Shown here: one piece after another, positions 1 to 13,415 of the stretch
Layout of the letters: every line of letters starts with the position of its first letter
Numbering within the stretch: the stretch's first letter is position 1
Source: Trichodelitschia bisporula
Lineage: Eukaryota; Ascomycota; Dothideomycetes; Phaeotrichales; Phaeotrichaceae
Direction of reading: 5' to 3'
DNA: 64,000 bases
Assembly (NCBI GenBank): GCA_010356995.1
Contig: ML996693.1
Coordinates: forward strand, 372,001 to 436,000
Notes under the pieces: model-generated
What the model saw: only the letters and a program-made list of their open reading frames with translations
Told to the model about the DNA's origin: nothing
The model's database searches: none
Made by a program: the position numbers and the translations under genes

Positions 1-2
1 GG

Positions 3-2432
3 GTGCTGATCTTCAGTCAAATGGTGAAAATGCTTGACATTCTGTCTGATTACCTCAACCTCCGTGGATACCAGCATCAGAGACTCGACGGAACTATGAC
101 ATCGGCTTCTCGGAGACAGGGTATCGACCACTTCAATGCACCCGACAGTGACGATTTCTGTTACATCCTTTCCACTCGGGCTGGCGGGCTAGGCATCAAC
201 CTCATGACCGCTGACACCGTCATCCTCTTTGACTCTGATTGGAATCCACAAGCCGACCTTCAGGCAATGGCACGGGCTCACCGCATCGGTCAGAAGAACC
301 CTGTCATGGTGTACCGCTTCGTATCGAAGGACACGGTGGAAGAAGAAGTCTTGGAACGTGCCCGCAACAAGCTCATGCTTGAGTTTCTCACTATCCAGCG
401 TGGTGTAACGGATAGCGAGATGCAACAACTTGCAAAGAAAGGCGCAAACTTTGCCGAGCCGACCAGCGCAGACGACATTTCGCGCATTCTCAAGCGCCGC
501 GGCCAGAAGATGTTCGAGCAGAACGACAATCAGAAGAAGCTGGAGGAGCTCGACATTGACGCTGTCCTGGCAACCGCCGAGGAACATAAAACTGAGCAAC
601 CTGAAGGCATTACGGCAGATGGCGGCGAAGAGTTTTTGAGGTCTTTCGAGTATACCGACGTTAAGATCGATCTGGAGTGGGACGAGATTATTCCCAAGGA
701 GCGTCTTGAGGCCATCCAGGCTGAAGAAAAGCGCAAAGCGGACGACACGTATCTCGCCAGTGTTATCGAGCAGAACACCACTCGCAAGCGCAAGGCTGCC
801 GCTCTAGACCAGCGTGAACAGCGCGCCGCCAAGAAAAAGGCGCGCGAAGCTGCCAAAGAAGCTGCTGATGATGTCGACCAGTCTGACGATCAGCATGTCA
901 CCCCTACACAGCCCTTGAACGAGAGCGAAACCCGTCGGTTAATCAAGGCTTACGAGCGCTATGGGGCTTTCCAGGAGAAGGGTGAAGATATCGCCAAGGA
1001 TGCCGGGCTCACCAATCGGGATCCTGATTTCTTGAAGGGCATCCTGGATGACCTCTTGGACCGCAGCAGAAAACTTCTGGAGGAAGAGCGTCAGCGTCAG
1101 TTGGCGATGGAAAAGGAGGCCAACAAGTCTTTAACCAAAAAGGACAAGAAGGCTGTCATTTTCACCTTCAAAGGGGTCAACCGTTGCAATGCCGAGACCC
1201 TCATTCAGCGCGAATCTGAGATGCGACTCATTCGTGAAGCAGTTGCAACGGTCCCCGACCGCAAAAGCTTCCGAATCCCCGAAGCGACTAAAGCTGCGGA
1301 ATACTCCCGTCCGTGGACTGCGCGTGAGGACGGCATGCTCATTGTGGGCATCTCAAAGCATGGGTGGGGCGCTTGGGCCGACATTCGTGACGATCCTGAG
1401 CTCGGACTTGCGGACAAGGTGTTTTTGGAGGAGCAGCGCGCTGAGAAGAAAGCAGAACGCAAGCAGAACGAAGATGCGAATGCGAAGAAGCCAACACAAG
1501 TACACCTGATCCGGCGCGCTAATTACCTCATCAGCGTCTTGAAGGATAAGGCGAGCAACGGCACGGATCCAGCGGCCAAAAAGCTCCTTGAAAACCACCA
1601 CCGCAGCAAGAAACGTGTACGTGGCACTAGCGATGCGCCTGCCGGTAGTCCGGCTCCCAATGGCATGTCTTCACGTAAAGGCCACCGCGATTCGGATCGT
1701 CCTCGCAACAATGGCAATGGTCATTCTTCTTCCCGACCGAGTCTCGACCGCCGGGCCGATGACAGCGGTAGAGACCTGAAGCGCCGTGCCGATGAGAGCG
1801 ATCGGGATTCGAAGCGCCGCAAGTACGCCGATAATGACCGTCGCCGCCCTGAAAATCACAAACGTCACTCCGCCGGAACCGACGCACGCCGTCGGCAGAG
1901 CGACGTCGCACATCAAGATGAGGACCATCGGCGACACACTGTCAAGCGGGAGGACAGCGATCGACATCGCCGAACTGATGAACCCCGTGCTCACAATGGT
2001 CTTGTGACGAGAACTCCAAAGCCGGATCATACGCCAAATCCGAAGAAGTCCGAGCCTGATGCCTCCAAGAAGGAGGCATCAGCTCAGTGGGACGATGTTT
2101 ACAAGACGATGTTTACGCCGGTGTCTACGCAGATGCGGGATTTCGTCGCCTCTTCTCGCGATACGTCTTTGACTCCCCAGGAGAGATTGGACAAAATGAG
2201 GGGTTTGCTATTGGTTATTGGTGACTTCGTCGTTACGCTGGGTCGCAAGGGTGATGGCGCATCTCTAGAGAAGCTTTGGTAAGCATTGTGTCCCCTTTCG
2301 GTTTTCGGTCAGCTAACAATGCGTAGGGGCTATGTCGGCCACAAGTGCTTCAAGGGATCCCCAGCCGCAAAGGCCTCCACCTTCTACCATAAGTCAAAGG
2401 CGCTTGCGGCCAACGGCACTGGCAGCAAATAA
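3..2432 (+). CDS. chd1: CHD1-type chromatin remodelling ATPase, 3' part (5' end outside window)
   Basis: Exons 3-2278 and 2327-2432 (about 793 residues visible). The frame enters the window already open, inside the SNF2 helicase C domain: VLIFSQMVKMLDIL is followed by the STRAGGLGINL and ARAHRIGQ motifs. After it come an acidic/basic linker, a SANT-like segment (residues about 303-360), a SLIDE-like segment starting SRPWTAREDGM, a basic, highly charged tract rich in RRADES/DRDSKRR repeats, and the C-terminal CHD1 helical domain (DUF4208) beginning near QWDDVYKTMF. The 48-nt intron carries a CTAAC branch site; splicing turns LW-stop into LWGYVGHK and adds 34 residues. Chd1 is a nucleosome-spacing ATPase acting on transcribed chromatin. 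The ATPase N lobe and the chromodomains should lie upstream of the window. The family call is firm; the exact last exon is inferred. Confidence 0.93.
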
Positions 2433-5400
2433 CTCCGACATATGCATTAGCGACTAGGCGTTAGGGGGACTATCTCTACCGTTGTTGGAACCAAAAGTTC
2501 CTGGGAGGGCATCAAGCATGGAGTTCGGTCTTGCTGCTCAATCTTGCGATGTAATTACTGTTTGACCTTTGTTTGAGATTTGAGGGATATGTGATCCGAA
2601 TCCCATTATTTCGGGCCGGGACTGTTTATAGTCCTCATGATGCATGTGGATAGAGGGCAGAAGGAGTCTTGCATTTGCTTTAGCAGTCCTGGGTAATGGT
2701 ACTCAAGGGGCTTTGGGGCTAGTGTGGTTTGGAGGCGCGACTGCTCTTCTCATATATTCTTCGGGCATGGCAACAGATTACTCTGCTTGCCCTCAAGGCG
2801 ATGGCTGCTCGTCAACGGGACGCTGCGGTCTTGCATTAGTAGGCGTTTGTGTGGCCCCGATGAGCACGCGGCATGGCGGTTGACCGGTTGTGCATCGGTG
2901 GTAGATCATGGGCTACTGTGGATGCGCACTTCGTAGCGCACTGATGGAGAATCAGCTTCAAATGAAACTGATACTGCTGTAAAAGCCATTTGATGAACTA
3001 TTTGGCTTGAAAGTAGTGTGCTGGCAGGAATATTTGATTGAGTTATGGTGGTCCATTTCGTATTACCATTATCCCCATGGTACCTTCGCCTCGTTCACAT
3101 GGTCGCCATCCCACCCTTGCGACTGATGTCTCGTACATCACAAGGCACGTTGACTGTACGGTATGTCCATGCTTCACAAACCACCAAGGTGACTTTTTAT
3201 ACCGGAAATCAAGATTTTAAGTGATCTCCACCGCAGGATTCTTGAATCCATTCGGCTTTTTAGAGCATGCTTCGTCCTTACCGGATCAACCCCAGTAGGA
3301 GTCTTAGGCTGCTCCAAATCTCAATCAACACCCTCTACCAAACCAGAGCTCAAACCGGCATCGCCTCGCAAAATAGTTTGCAAGTCACCTCCCCATTCGC
3401 TCCAACCCTTCGAAAGCAAAGTCTGCGATTGGCTTCCTCAGCCCTCAGCCGGCCACAATTCTGCACTCGTCTACCAATAAGCTCAGAAACAGACGCGGAT
3501 CCCCACTTTCTTCACGCGCACCCGTGTCTCGCCGCCCATCAGTTCTCTCACCCGCGGGACTGGCTGCGCCTGGCCCTGGAACTGAGACAGGAACTGAGCA
3601 ACAGCGCGGCCGGCCGTCCGGCCCGCACGGCGTAATCACGCTCGACAAAGTCGGTTGGCGGGATGCACGGCGGCGCGAGGCGGTCGGAACAAGAGAGGCG
3701 ATCCGCGGGGGCGGCGCGGGTCCGCGTCACGGAATGCGCGCGCCAGGACCTATCATTGCTTTGTTTACTCCACTCTTCCTCTCCTTGGAGTAGGGCTACG
3801 GGAGAGGCGGCGTGGGAATAAGGACTCTGGATTGCGTGGGCTGAGCTGGTGCTTCGGAGAGGCGGGGAACGGGAGGTCTGGTTGGTAAACACGGCTATGT
3901 TGAAGGTAGAGACTGAGGGTTTCACGGGACAAGTGAGTGTTTTTCTTCTTCTCTGAAGTCTAATTCGCTCAAACCTGGTACCTGAAACTTGGTTCTCTGG
4001 CCATACGAGGTATCGCTTCTATCGCGAAATTGAGGATTGGAGAGGGGAGTACGGATGTAGCATGTGCTCCATCATAGTCTCAAGATCCACTGCATATCAA
4101 CGCGGGGAACATGCCAATTTGTTGCGCAGTGTCTTCTCGGGAATAATTTCGAAGGATTTTGATTTCTCCGACCATCCAGATAATTACGTTCGATGGGAAA
4201 TCAGTGCTAATGGTGATTTTGATAGGACTTCCTTGACTTCGGATTCGCTCTGGGATGAACACCACGAGCTGCCTAAACGGGCGCAGTGGATATCAAATCC
4301 AATCAAATTTGATCGCGTTCATCATCCGACAAGTAAACTTCGAACTGAACTTGCCTTGCTGCCCAGATGCCAACGACTACTACGGTATCATCTGCGATCA
4401 ACCAGGAGTCATAAGTTCATGACGACTCCCAAACACCAAACCGATGAATCAGCTTCATCGTCGAAAAGCGATCATATCAACGTGGTGGCTGGCCCACACA
4501 CGCCACGCACATCTCAACACTCCTGCCAGCGCTCACCGTCGCCTCATCTCCATCAACTTCATCACACATCCAGACCAATCCATCGCGGTGGAGTCGTGCC
4601 TCCACACCCCACCCGCATGGGTCAACGGCAAATGCAGAGCAGTGGGGGCGTTGCGTGGCAGCAGCCGTTGGTGTGGGCGTGCATCCATTCAGCGGCCAGA
4701 ACACCGTGGCGAGAAGCGTGACTGCCCGGCCAGCTCATTCCGTCGCGCTGTTAGCCACGAGCATCTGCCCGACCATATTATCACTTGATGCCCTTATCCT
4801 GAGCCGCATGCAAAGCCCACGATAGCCAGCGGCCTCTTCAAAGCACAAAACTCAAGAGCTTTAATGGCGTGCTCGTCATGGAGCGCGGGCTTGCGCCTTG
4901 GCTGCGGGTATATGCGCGACTGTGCATGCGCTCGCTGCTCACCCAATCACCGGGGACCCCCAGTCCCGGGCTGCTGCCTGTGATCTGCCGGCCCAGTGTG
5001 AAACATGCAGGCTCGTCAGCAAGCGTTGAACGCTGATTATCTTATCAGATCTTCCCGCTGAGATGGGAATAGCGTGGCAGGACACTTGGGCAGCCGACGC
5101 GTCTTTGGCGTCGTGGATTCTCTGCCAGTCCTTGCACAAGACGGCAGCCCGCCATCTCGCATTCCCATCTCCCCTTTCCTCGCCGCATTTCTCCCGCCGA
5201 TAGCAATTGAAAGGGTAAGCAAGAAAAAAGTATCACGGACGGTGATGACGATACTAGGCTTGCACGTCCCGCAGGAAACGTGCCTAGGTTCGGCCACGGG
5301 AAACGAGGTAGTGACGGCAGCGTGCGACGTCCCGACCGGGGCTGTGGGGGGACCGAGCGCTCACGCAATGGGGAATTGGGGGAGTGGGAATTTCCCAAGT

Positions 5401-8400
5401 TAGCTTACGAAGATGATCAAACAAAGAGTCAGGTCCCAACTACCTGGAGTAAATACGAAACTGGTACATCCGTGCGAAGTGTATTTTGAGCGAAGTCTAT
5501 TCTCACGAGATGACGAGAGAATACCACACTGGGAACATCGCGGCTGCAAAAATATTGTGTTGTCGCGGGTTACGCAGTCAGCATGTTCAGCTATCCCCCA
5601 ACCTGCGGATGCGGCCTGCTTCAAGCTGCAGGCGGGATCGTCAGGATCCGTCCGGTGCGTTCCGCGGCGCGAGCCAGCGTCCCGCGAAGGTGGCTTTTCG
5701 CTGGGCAACGACACAGGGAGTGGGGGAGACAAGGGGAGGGGAATGGGGGGCCCCAGGCAAAGACCACGAGCAATGACCACACGCCCCCAAACCTGATAGG
5801 GGTGGGGGAGGCTGTCCCCCGGGCCGGACTACTACGGTACGTAGGGGGAAGAAAGCCTGGGGGGATGAAGTAAGACCCGGGGGGCCGGGGGGAAGTGACG
5901 CTGCTCCTTCCGGCATGGGCTGTACCATCCGTAGAGGGGAATAAAAATTCTCTTGAAGACTCAGAAATGACCGCCTCTACCTCCGTATGACCAGGGAAAC
6001 AGGAGCCAGCCTTGCTGGCGTGTGGCAGCTAATCTCGTTTCGGCTTCCCGGCCGACTAGGTGGCGTGCGCCTCGGCATCCGCTGGCTCATCCAACGGGGG
6101 CTAAGGGAGCCTCTCAGGGGCTGCAACGAAGGCGGGAGCTGCAACCGCCGGCGGGAACTGCGACGTGGCACTCTGAGCAGCGCGGAGCAGCGTTTTTGCA
6201 CGGAGGACGGCACACACGCGCGCAGAAGAGATCGTGCTCAGTCGCGATGCGCCGTGCGAAGCTACGGTACGCGCACCAACTTCGCCGGCTGCTACTATTG
6301 ACAGCGTGTGCGGCGCTTGCCTTCTCCGCTTTTCGGAGAGGGACAGGGTGTAGGGCGAGGTGGTGTGGTGTTCTGGTGAAATAGATGAGTGCCTATGGAC
6401 GGACGCATGGGAGGAGTGGTGAGGAGTGCAGCGTGGGTTGCGAAATGCGGCTGCCAGTGACCGAGGGATACACGAGGGGCTCATAATGAGATGAGGTATT
6501 TGTACTACAGTACGATGGGAAAGAGGAGAGTTGAAGTCTTCTCTTCGCGATTTACCCCTTAGAGTTGCTGCATGGTTGAGTGGCACATGCGATGTTCATG
6601 CGCGTGTGCTGGTGGTGGAGCCTGCGGCATTCGAGAGGTCTGCATGAAAGGTGAGAGCTCCGGAAGACTTCAGATCCAGAAACTGGTGGGGTGCAAGGGA
6701 GCAAGAACCAGTGTGCAGCATCAATTGATGCATTGAATTGGGAATTCGTATGTAGCTGACAGGTGGCAGCGAACGCGAATGCGTTTGGGATGGAGATGCG
6801 GTAAGGGCGACCGTGGGTGTTGATGTCCCAAAAGCTGGGCTGCAGGGACAACCTCAGCGTGCTCAGCTCAAGCTGCAGTGCGTATCTTCAGGTCGAGAGA
6901 GGAGGCGCTTTGAGAGGCCTTATTTCTATTCCTGAGCGCTCTTTGTACACCTTACAGAAGGAAGGGCCATACACTATCAATATGATGAATGAATCGCAAT
7001 CGAAGAAGGAGAATTGGCCTTTACTTTTGACCTCGTGTTGTCTCAACGTCAACAAGGTACCAAGATTTTTCTAATCTCCACCTAGACCTGGTCCTGGATG
7101 CCATAAGTTCCGCCTGTTCATGTTCACGCACACCAAGTCACCCGCCCTTCATACAACCACATCCACCACAACCACCACCACCATCAGCCTCAGTTCGTTG
7201 TCGGCCTGTCGATCATTGTCCGCTGTACATATTTCAACCCTCCCTACTTGTCGTACTATATCGTAAAGAAGAGCAGAGACCGAGAAGCATCGTCCACTGT
7301 CCGTAGTCACGTCACACTTGAGCATCCCCCACACTTCTCCTCCCCTCTACCCCAGCCAAACGCGGCGCGTCTCACGCCTTCGAGGCCCACGATTCTCAGG
7401 CTGCAATTGTGGGCTCCGCTGCCACGCTACACTCCACGCTCCTCCAGCGACCCCACGACGTCGCGATATTGAGGTGTTGATATGCTGAAGCCTACCGTCC
7501 CCCCATCCCAACACCAACGGCTTGCTTCCAACTGACAGCCTGACTGGCTGAGTTTCTTTCGCGCAACTAGGGGCGTCCACGGCGTCGTCGTGGCGTGTCA
7601 ACCACCAAGAGGCTGTTGGGATAGTTGGACCGGCGCCGAGCCGGGCTCCACTCGTCTCTCGACATCTCCGCCACACTGCTTCAATCCTCCTATAATTCTA
7701 AACTAGACAGGCTCCGCGTTACCCCTAAAGGCAGACCCCTCTTCGCCCGTGTCAGCTAACCAACCATCGGTCCTCTCGCACATTTTGCACAATTACGGTA
7801 CACTCAACTTTCTTTGCTGGACAAGTGGAAGCCCCCCTCCTCTCTTCCTCCCCACCAAAAGGCACGGCTAGCGAACATTGACCGCTCAGGCTCGCAGCCC
7901 GCCTCTCCATTTTCACACCTCAATTCACCAAATCCCTCTCCAACGGCCTTCCTTACCAGTCCGATCTTCTCTCGCCCTCTCTACTTTTTCCATGCTCCTT
8001 GTCCTTTATCAAAGATTCCAAAAGAACAACCCTGGACTTCCAGAAGGCTGCTGTGATCCCTCCAATTTATCGCACTTGAGCGCTTGCCTTACGTCGCGCT
8101 CATCAACTGTCAAAGACTGCCCCGGCTCACCTTGCCAATCTGTCCGGGGTTGATTATTTTACTAGCCACTTCAACCAGCTTGGACCAAGACGAAGAATAG
8201 TGCCAAAGTAGAACTTTAGGGGGTGATACCCTGCGTCGGTAGTCTCTCGACGTCCTGCCTGAGCTGTTCGTCGCTCACCGCAGTCGCCTGCAAAGCCCAC
8301 CACCACGTCTTCTCCTGCAAAACGAGGCTGCCATTCACCGCAAAACGGCCTAGCAAGCGGCCAGCAAAGGCCTAACATCCCCACTGGTGGTCAGCCAGCG

Positions 8401-9172
8401 AGCAGCGCATCAACGCCTCTCCCCGCCTCCGGCAAAGTCAGAAAGAACAGAGCTTGGCGCGCAGGTCTCGGGCACGTTGTGCTTTTTACGCAGCTGTGGT
8501 TGCTTGTTCGAATGTTTGGGCGCTTGGCCTCCTTTTACAACTCCCGCCGCCGCCCATTCAGGTCCGCGTTACCTACCCGCATCCTGCTTGGTGCTTGTTT
8601 TTCTTTACCGTTTCCTCCCACCACATCAACCTCTCTAGGACTAGGACAGCAGGCACTAAACCAAGAGCCTGGGCCAACAGATACACTCTCTTTCCACCAT
8701 CACTCCCCCCCTCAAGCCATAGCCTTTGGGAACCTATCCGCACGCTTGGAGCTGGGGATAGTCCAGTGGCCACCGCTCGAGCCTTCTCCCTCGTCCTTTC
8801 ACCTGCCTCCCATTTCTATCCTTCACAAGGACTCTGCTTCGCTTCCAGCACCGTCCAACGCTTCCACCTTTCCGGTAACTGAGGCGTCTGTGGAGCTTCG
8901 CATCCCCGATTGGCAACTGTCCGACCGCTCAGGCCCTTTGTCTTGACATCTTCCCTCCGTCTCTTCTGCACGACAGCCCAAGACTATGTCCTGCTCCGGA
9001 ACCTCGCTGTGAAGACATCATCCGCGACCCTAGAGCAAGGTTAGAATCGACTTGTTTCAGACTATCGGAGACGATAATACCGTATTTCAACATTCGCCTT
9101 CCGAGCCTTCTTCGCGGTTAGGAATCTTGGATCTCCCACCGTCATCACGGCACCCCAAATCCGGAATCCACC
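2433..9172. other. 6.7-kb stretch without a supported gene; long leader of the downstream kinase
   Basis: No open frame here shows a recognisable domain, and none can be extended by plausible splicing. The longest (4062-4721) looks like random GC-rich translation. About 2433-3250 should hold the chd1 3' UTR. From about 7100 to 9172 the + strand becomes pyrimidine-rich (C/T runs around 7820-8000 and 8690-8830), as is usual for fungal promoters and 5' leaders. Several short ATG-started frames here, such as 8479-8946, would be upstream ORFs if this part is transcribed. Confidence 0.55.
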
Positions 9173-11557
9173 ATGACCGTAGCCTATGAAGCGTATCGGG
9201 GATGGCATTCCACCACGGCCCAGCCCCAAGCTACCCTGGAGGAGAAGTATGAGGTCTTAAAGGAGATTGGCGATGGAAGCTTCGGCAGTGTCGCTCTCGC
9301 GCGCGTCCGGACAGCTGGGGCGCACGTTGCTCGGAGAGGAACCTTGGTATGTTGATATCGCGATGCATGTCGCGACGGGCACGTTGCTGACGCCATGTAG
9401 GTTGCCGTCAAGACGATGAAGAAGACATTCGACACCATGAAGATGTGCGAGGAGCTTCGAGAGGTCATCTTCCTTCGCCAGCTGCCGTCTCACCCGCATC
9501 TGGTTCCTGCGCTGGACATCTTCCTGGATCCACTAACCAAGAAATTGCACATTGCAATGGAATACATGGATGGCAACTTGTACCAGTTGATGAAGGCGCG
9601 AGATCACAAATATCTGGATGGAAGCAGCGTGAAGAGCATACTGTACCAAATCATTTCAGGCCTGGAACACGTCCATGAGCACCACTTCTTCCATCGCGAC
9701 ATCAAGCCTGAAAATATTCTCGTCTCGACTTCTGCGCCTCAGGACTCTGGAAGTGCATTTCGACGGTACTCTGCTCTAGTCACTCCGCCTTCAACCCCGC
9801 CAACGTACTCGATCAAAATCGCCGATTTCGGACTAGCGCGCGAAACCCACTCTAAGATGCCGTATACGACGTACGTATCGACGCGATGGTACCGCGCACC
9901 TGAGGTGTTACTGCGCGCCGGCGAGTACTCTTCACCCGTCGATATTTGGGCTGTTGGTGCGATGGCCGTCGAAATTGCAACGCTGAAGCCGCTTTTCCCC
10001 GGAGGAAACGAGGTGGATCAGGTCTGGCGGATATGCGAGATAATGGGCAGCCCGGGAGGTTGGGTAAACAAACAGGGTCAGAAGGTTGGGGGTGGTGAAT
10101 GGAAAGATGGCACGAAGCTCGCTCAAAAGCTGGGTTTCTCATTTCCGAAGGTATGGCTCCCCTCATGCCGTGGAGTTGCACAATGCTTACACGAAATTCA
10201 GATGGCCCCGCATCCGTTGGACACTATCCTTCGGCCTCCGCAGTGGCCAGCGGCACTCTGCGAATTTGTAACCTGGTGTTTATTGTGGGATCCCAAAGCA
10301 CGACCCACCTCCACTCAGGCTCTGGCGCACGATTATTTCCGGGATGCCGTGGACCCGCTACGACCAAAATCAGCACGTGTTCTCCCGCGCAAAGAATCCA
10401 ACCTGAGCAATATGGAGTCCATTCGAGATGTGCAGGACACGCAGCCATCTCTGACGACCAAAACATCGGCTTGGTTGAGGAAATCGTTCATCCAGCGAGA
10501 GAGCGCCCCTGCTGTTCCTCAGCATGCGCCTGTCACACAAACACCGCAACCCCGACCCGCTCCAGCTCCCCCATCCCAGGTTCCCGAACCCGCTCCCATG
10601 CTCAAAGTCCAAAAACCAGCTGCAAGCAAGCGCACGACGTGGAATGGGAATCTCGCACCTATGCCCATTTTGCCGCCTATCAAGCCAACCACGCCAATTT
10701 TGTCTGGGGCGGAGACTCCGGTCTCTGCACAACAGCCCGTATCAAACGAGAAGAGCAAGAAGATTGGTCGCCAACTGTCTGTCGCTGGGAATCATTATGG
10801 CGATATTAGTGCCCACAGGCTAGAGGCCGAGAAGGCACTGACGGGCCAAGGGTCAACGGGCCTTGCATCACCTCCTAGTGGTCAAAAGGAGGGATTTCTG
10901 TCACATCTTCGCAAACGAGCCCGGCGATTTTCTCGGCATCAAGCTCCCATGTCGCCGAACGCTGACGATATTGAAGCCAATGCAGGCTGTGTACCGTGGA
11001 ACAGCAATCGTTCATCGATGGCAATCGACGGTTTGGGGATGACCCCTAACCCTCTGCCCAGTAACGACTTCGGCGGATCCGAGAAGTCCATCCATCGCGT
11101 CAGTATGGACATGTCGACGCACTCCTCTGCTCCGGCACCTCCCAAAACCCGCCTCCAGAGTAATTCCGTCGTCAGTCTGAAGCGACATTATTCAGTGAGG
11201 AACAAGTACCTTCCGGATGCGCCGAAGGAAGAGGAGGAGTTGTATCATGCGGTGAAGCAAGCGCAATCCAGCGCTCGGACCTTGGACAGAAATAATTCGC
11301 AATACTCCACTCCGCAGCGCAACCCCGTCGACTCCTACATGACCCCTGCGTCCTCAGCACACCAGCACAACTACCGGTCACCTTCCAACTACTCGCCGTC
11401 ACGACCCGTCAACATCGTGATGGCTCCGCAGAATGGTCAGGGCAACCACGGCCACATCCCGACCCCGCCATATGATTCCGCCTACGTCGAAAGCGAGTGG
11501 AGCCAAATGGTCTTGTCCACTCTGTCCGCTGTCAGTGCAAGCACAACATGCCGGTGA
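9173..11557 (+). CDS. ime2: Ime2/MAK (RCK-family) serine/threonine protein kinase
   Basis: Exons 9173-9346, 9401-10150 and 10202-11557; 759 residues. The kinase domain spans about residues 26-350: glycine loop GDGSFGSV, VAVK lysine at residue 62 created by joining exons 1 and 2, catalytic HRD with D158 followed by IKPEN, DFGLARE, and an activation loop with the TTY motif just before VSTRWYRAPE, typical of the MAK/ICK/Ime2 group (dual phosphorylation on T and Y). The long C-terminal tail is Pro/Ser-rich and probably disordered. Relatives (yeast Ime2, Aspergillus ImeB, Neurospora IME-2) control meiosis, sexual or light-dependent development and heterokaryon responses. Intron 2 (51 nt) is a multiple of three and has no stop, so an unspliced message stays open; the family joins FPK directly to MAPHPLDTI, which supports removing it. 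Confidence 0.9.
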
Positions 11558-12633
11558 CTGGTGCGCTCAACGACTGATTTCGGGGCCTGGTTAATCCAAC
11601 AGCATCGTCCCTTTGTCCGACAACCGGACCATAATACTTCCCAGGGCGCTATCGGCACTGCTCGGCGTTTGACGAAAGCATGGACTGACGGCTGGAGCTT
11701 TCCAACTTCTCTGGTTGTGCTGTTATACGGAGTAAAAGCATTGACGTGGTGTTTTCGGGGTCGCTTTCGCTACCATTTCCTTATTCCCTTTGTGCGAAGA
11801 AGCGTGTGGGATTTTTTCGTCTCCGCCGGCGTTGATTCGGTTTTGCTTCATACCCATGGGCGGCCATAGTTCGACCTTTCGTTGCTTCTTTTTTGCTCTC
11901 CTCCCGTCTCCGCACCTCTCGATTCGCCTCCAGTGGTTGGCTGGGCTCTTATACCCGCGTCATAGATTGGGCTTGTGCTCATAGTCTAGTGTCTTGTTCG
12001 TGTTCATATCTGTGCACTATTTACCCCGGCGGACATCAGTTTTGTATATAAGCAAGCTGTGGACACCGGTCGAGTCACCACGTCTCCGACGATACTTTCC
12101 TATGTCCGCTCACAGACTTCACTCGGAGCATTCTCCACATACGCTCTTTTGTTCCTCTGCATCTTCCCCTCTGGTTGGGTCGGAAGAATCTTTTCATATG
12201 TCCGTTAAACCCTGGTATTTAGTCGTTTGTCTGAGGCTCCGCGGACCTCGAGCTAGCTGCTACATCATTGTAATCTACTAATGACTGGAGGGAGTTGGAA
12301 GGGAACCTCGTTGTACTATATGGTTCTGCAAACCAACTGAGCGGGAAGGGAGTTAGTGGGAAAGATACCTTACACATATTACTATTTCGCTCGCCCGTTG
12401 CGATGCCGTCGCAAGATGGGTTATTTTTATGGAAGGGGATCAATGGAGTCTGGCTTGGAACCAGTATTGGAATTCTTCTGACATCTGATGACCGTGTACT
12501 CGTGTGAAGCGACCGCCCCAAGAGTCCTGTCGCCAAATCTAATGTTGGGTGGAGAGGAGATAATGTGGATTCCATGATTGATTCCAACCTCAGATGGAGA
12601 GAATTCCTATTCCATGTTGCACATGGACATCCC
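11558..12633. other. Intergenic region between convergent genes
   Basis: This 1.1-kb stretch lies between the 3' ends of the kinase gene (+) and the mitochondrial membrane protein gene (-). It should hold both 3' UTRs. The short frames in it show no domain or splice continuity. Nothing else is recognised. Confidence 0.6.
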
Positions 12634-13415
12634 TCACCAGATCCCAAACCACTTTCTCAGCGGCTTCTTTGGCCTCCGCTCTTCTACCTCTCCTTCTAAG
12701 TCACCGCCCTCATGCGCGCCCGCAACGGCAGGCCGCTCCTCGCCCAGGCCTGTCCATCCACCCAGGCCTCCCTCGTTCTCCATTCCATGTACGCGCCTGT
12801 ACTCAGCCCTCTTCCGCGCATCCTCAACCTGCTTCCGTCTCTTCTCCGCCGTCTCAGCGCTCAGAGCTTCCGTATGCAACTTGTACACATGTATGTACTG
12901 CGAAAGGTACTGCAGAGGGCTCGTAAAGAATATGGATTTCGGAGGCACGAGTTCGGGAAACTTGTTCTTAGAGTGGAATTCGGCGAGGAGCATGAAGACG
13001 GCTAAGAACACCAAAACAGACTGGGCCCCAGCAATTAGCCTGCGCTCCAGAGACCGGAGTATGGGAAGCTTACCATGCTAATGTACGCATGCAACATCCT
13101 GTTCGTTAGAAACCAGTGCATAAAGGTCCCCTCCGGCGGCATCATGTGCGGGTACTTCTTCGTTTTCTGCGCCTCAAGCTCCTCTTTCGACAACGGCGGC
13201 CCGGGGAAGGCGCGCGGTGCAGCATTACGTGGGCGAGAAGCGTGTGACGGTGGCCGGAATTTGTCTGGTTTTTCGAGTACGAGGGGTTTGAGGCTCGCCT
13301 TGCCGCTTTTACTTGAAGCGGCGCGGAAGTGTTGTATTGAGGTCGGGCGGGAGGCGTACCGGAGGAGGAGCCGGCGCTGAAGATTGGGGCCTGCTGCGGC
13401 GAGGGAAGCTGCCAT
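12634..13415 (-). CDS. Predicted mitochondrial single-pass membrane protein, function unknown
   Basis: Exons (minus strand) 13415-13074 and 13020-12634; 242 residues. The first 35 residues are rich in Arg, Ala and Ser with no acidic residue (LQRRLLLRYASRP), a classic matrix-targeting presequence. A conserved-looking block (YPHMMPPEGTFMHWFLTNRM, HAYISM) leads into one hydrophobic segment (about residues 112-128, SVLVFLAVFMLLAEF) that is completed by splicing of the 53-nt intron. The C-terminal half is a charged probable coiled coil (TAEKRRKQVEDARKRAEYRR) ending in a basic tail. This suggests an inner-membrane protein with a soluble helical domain. I do not recognise a named family. It is transcribed divergently from the FKBP gene. 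Confidence 0.75.

Noticed and set aside
4062-4721. 219-residue open frame upstream of the kinase gene
   Set aside because: Composition is His/Arg/Ser-rich without hydrophobic core, domain or splice continuity; it overlaps equally likely frames in other phases.
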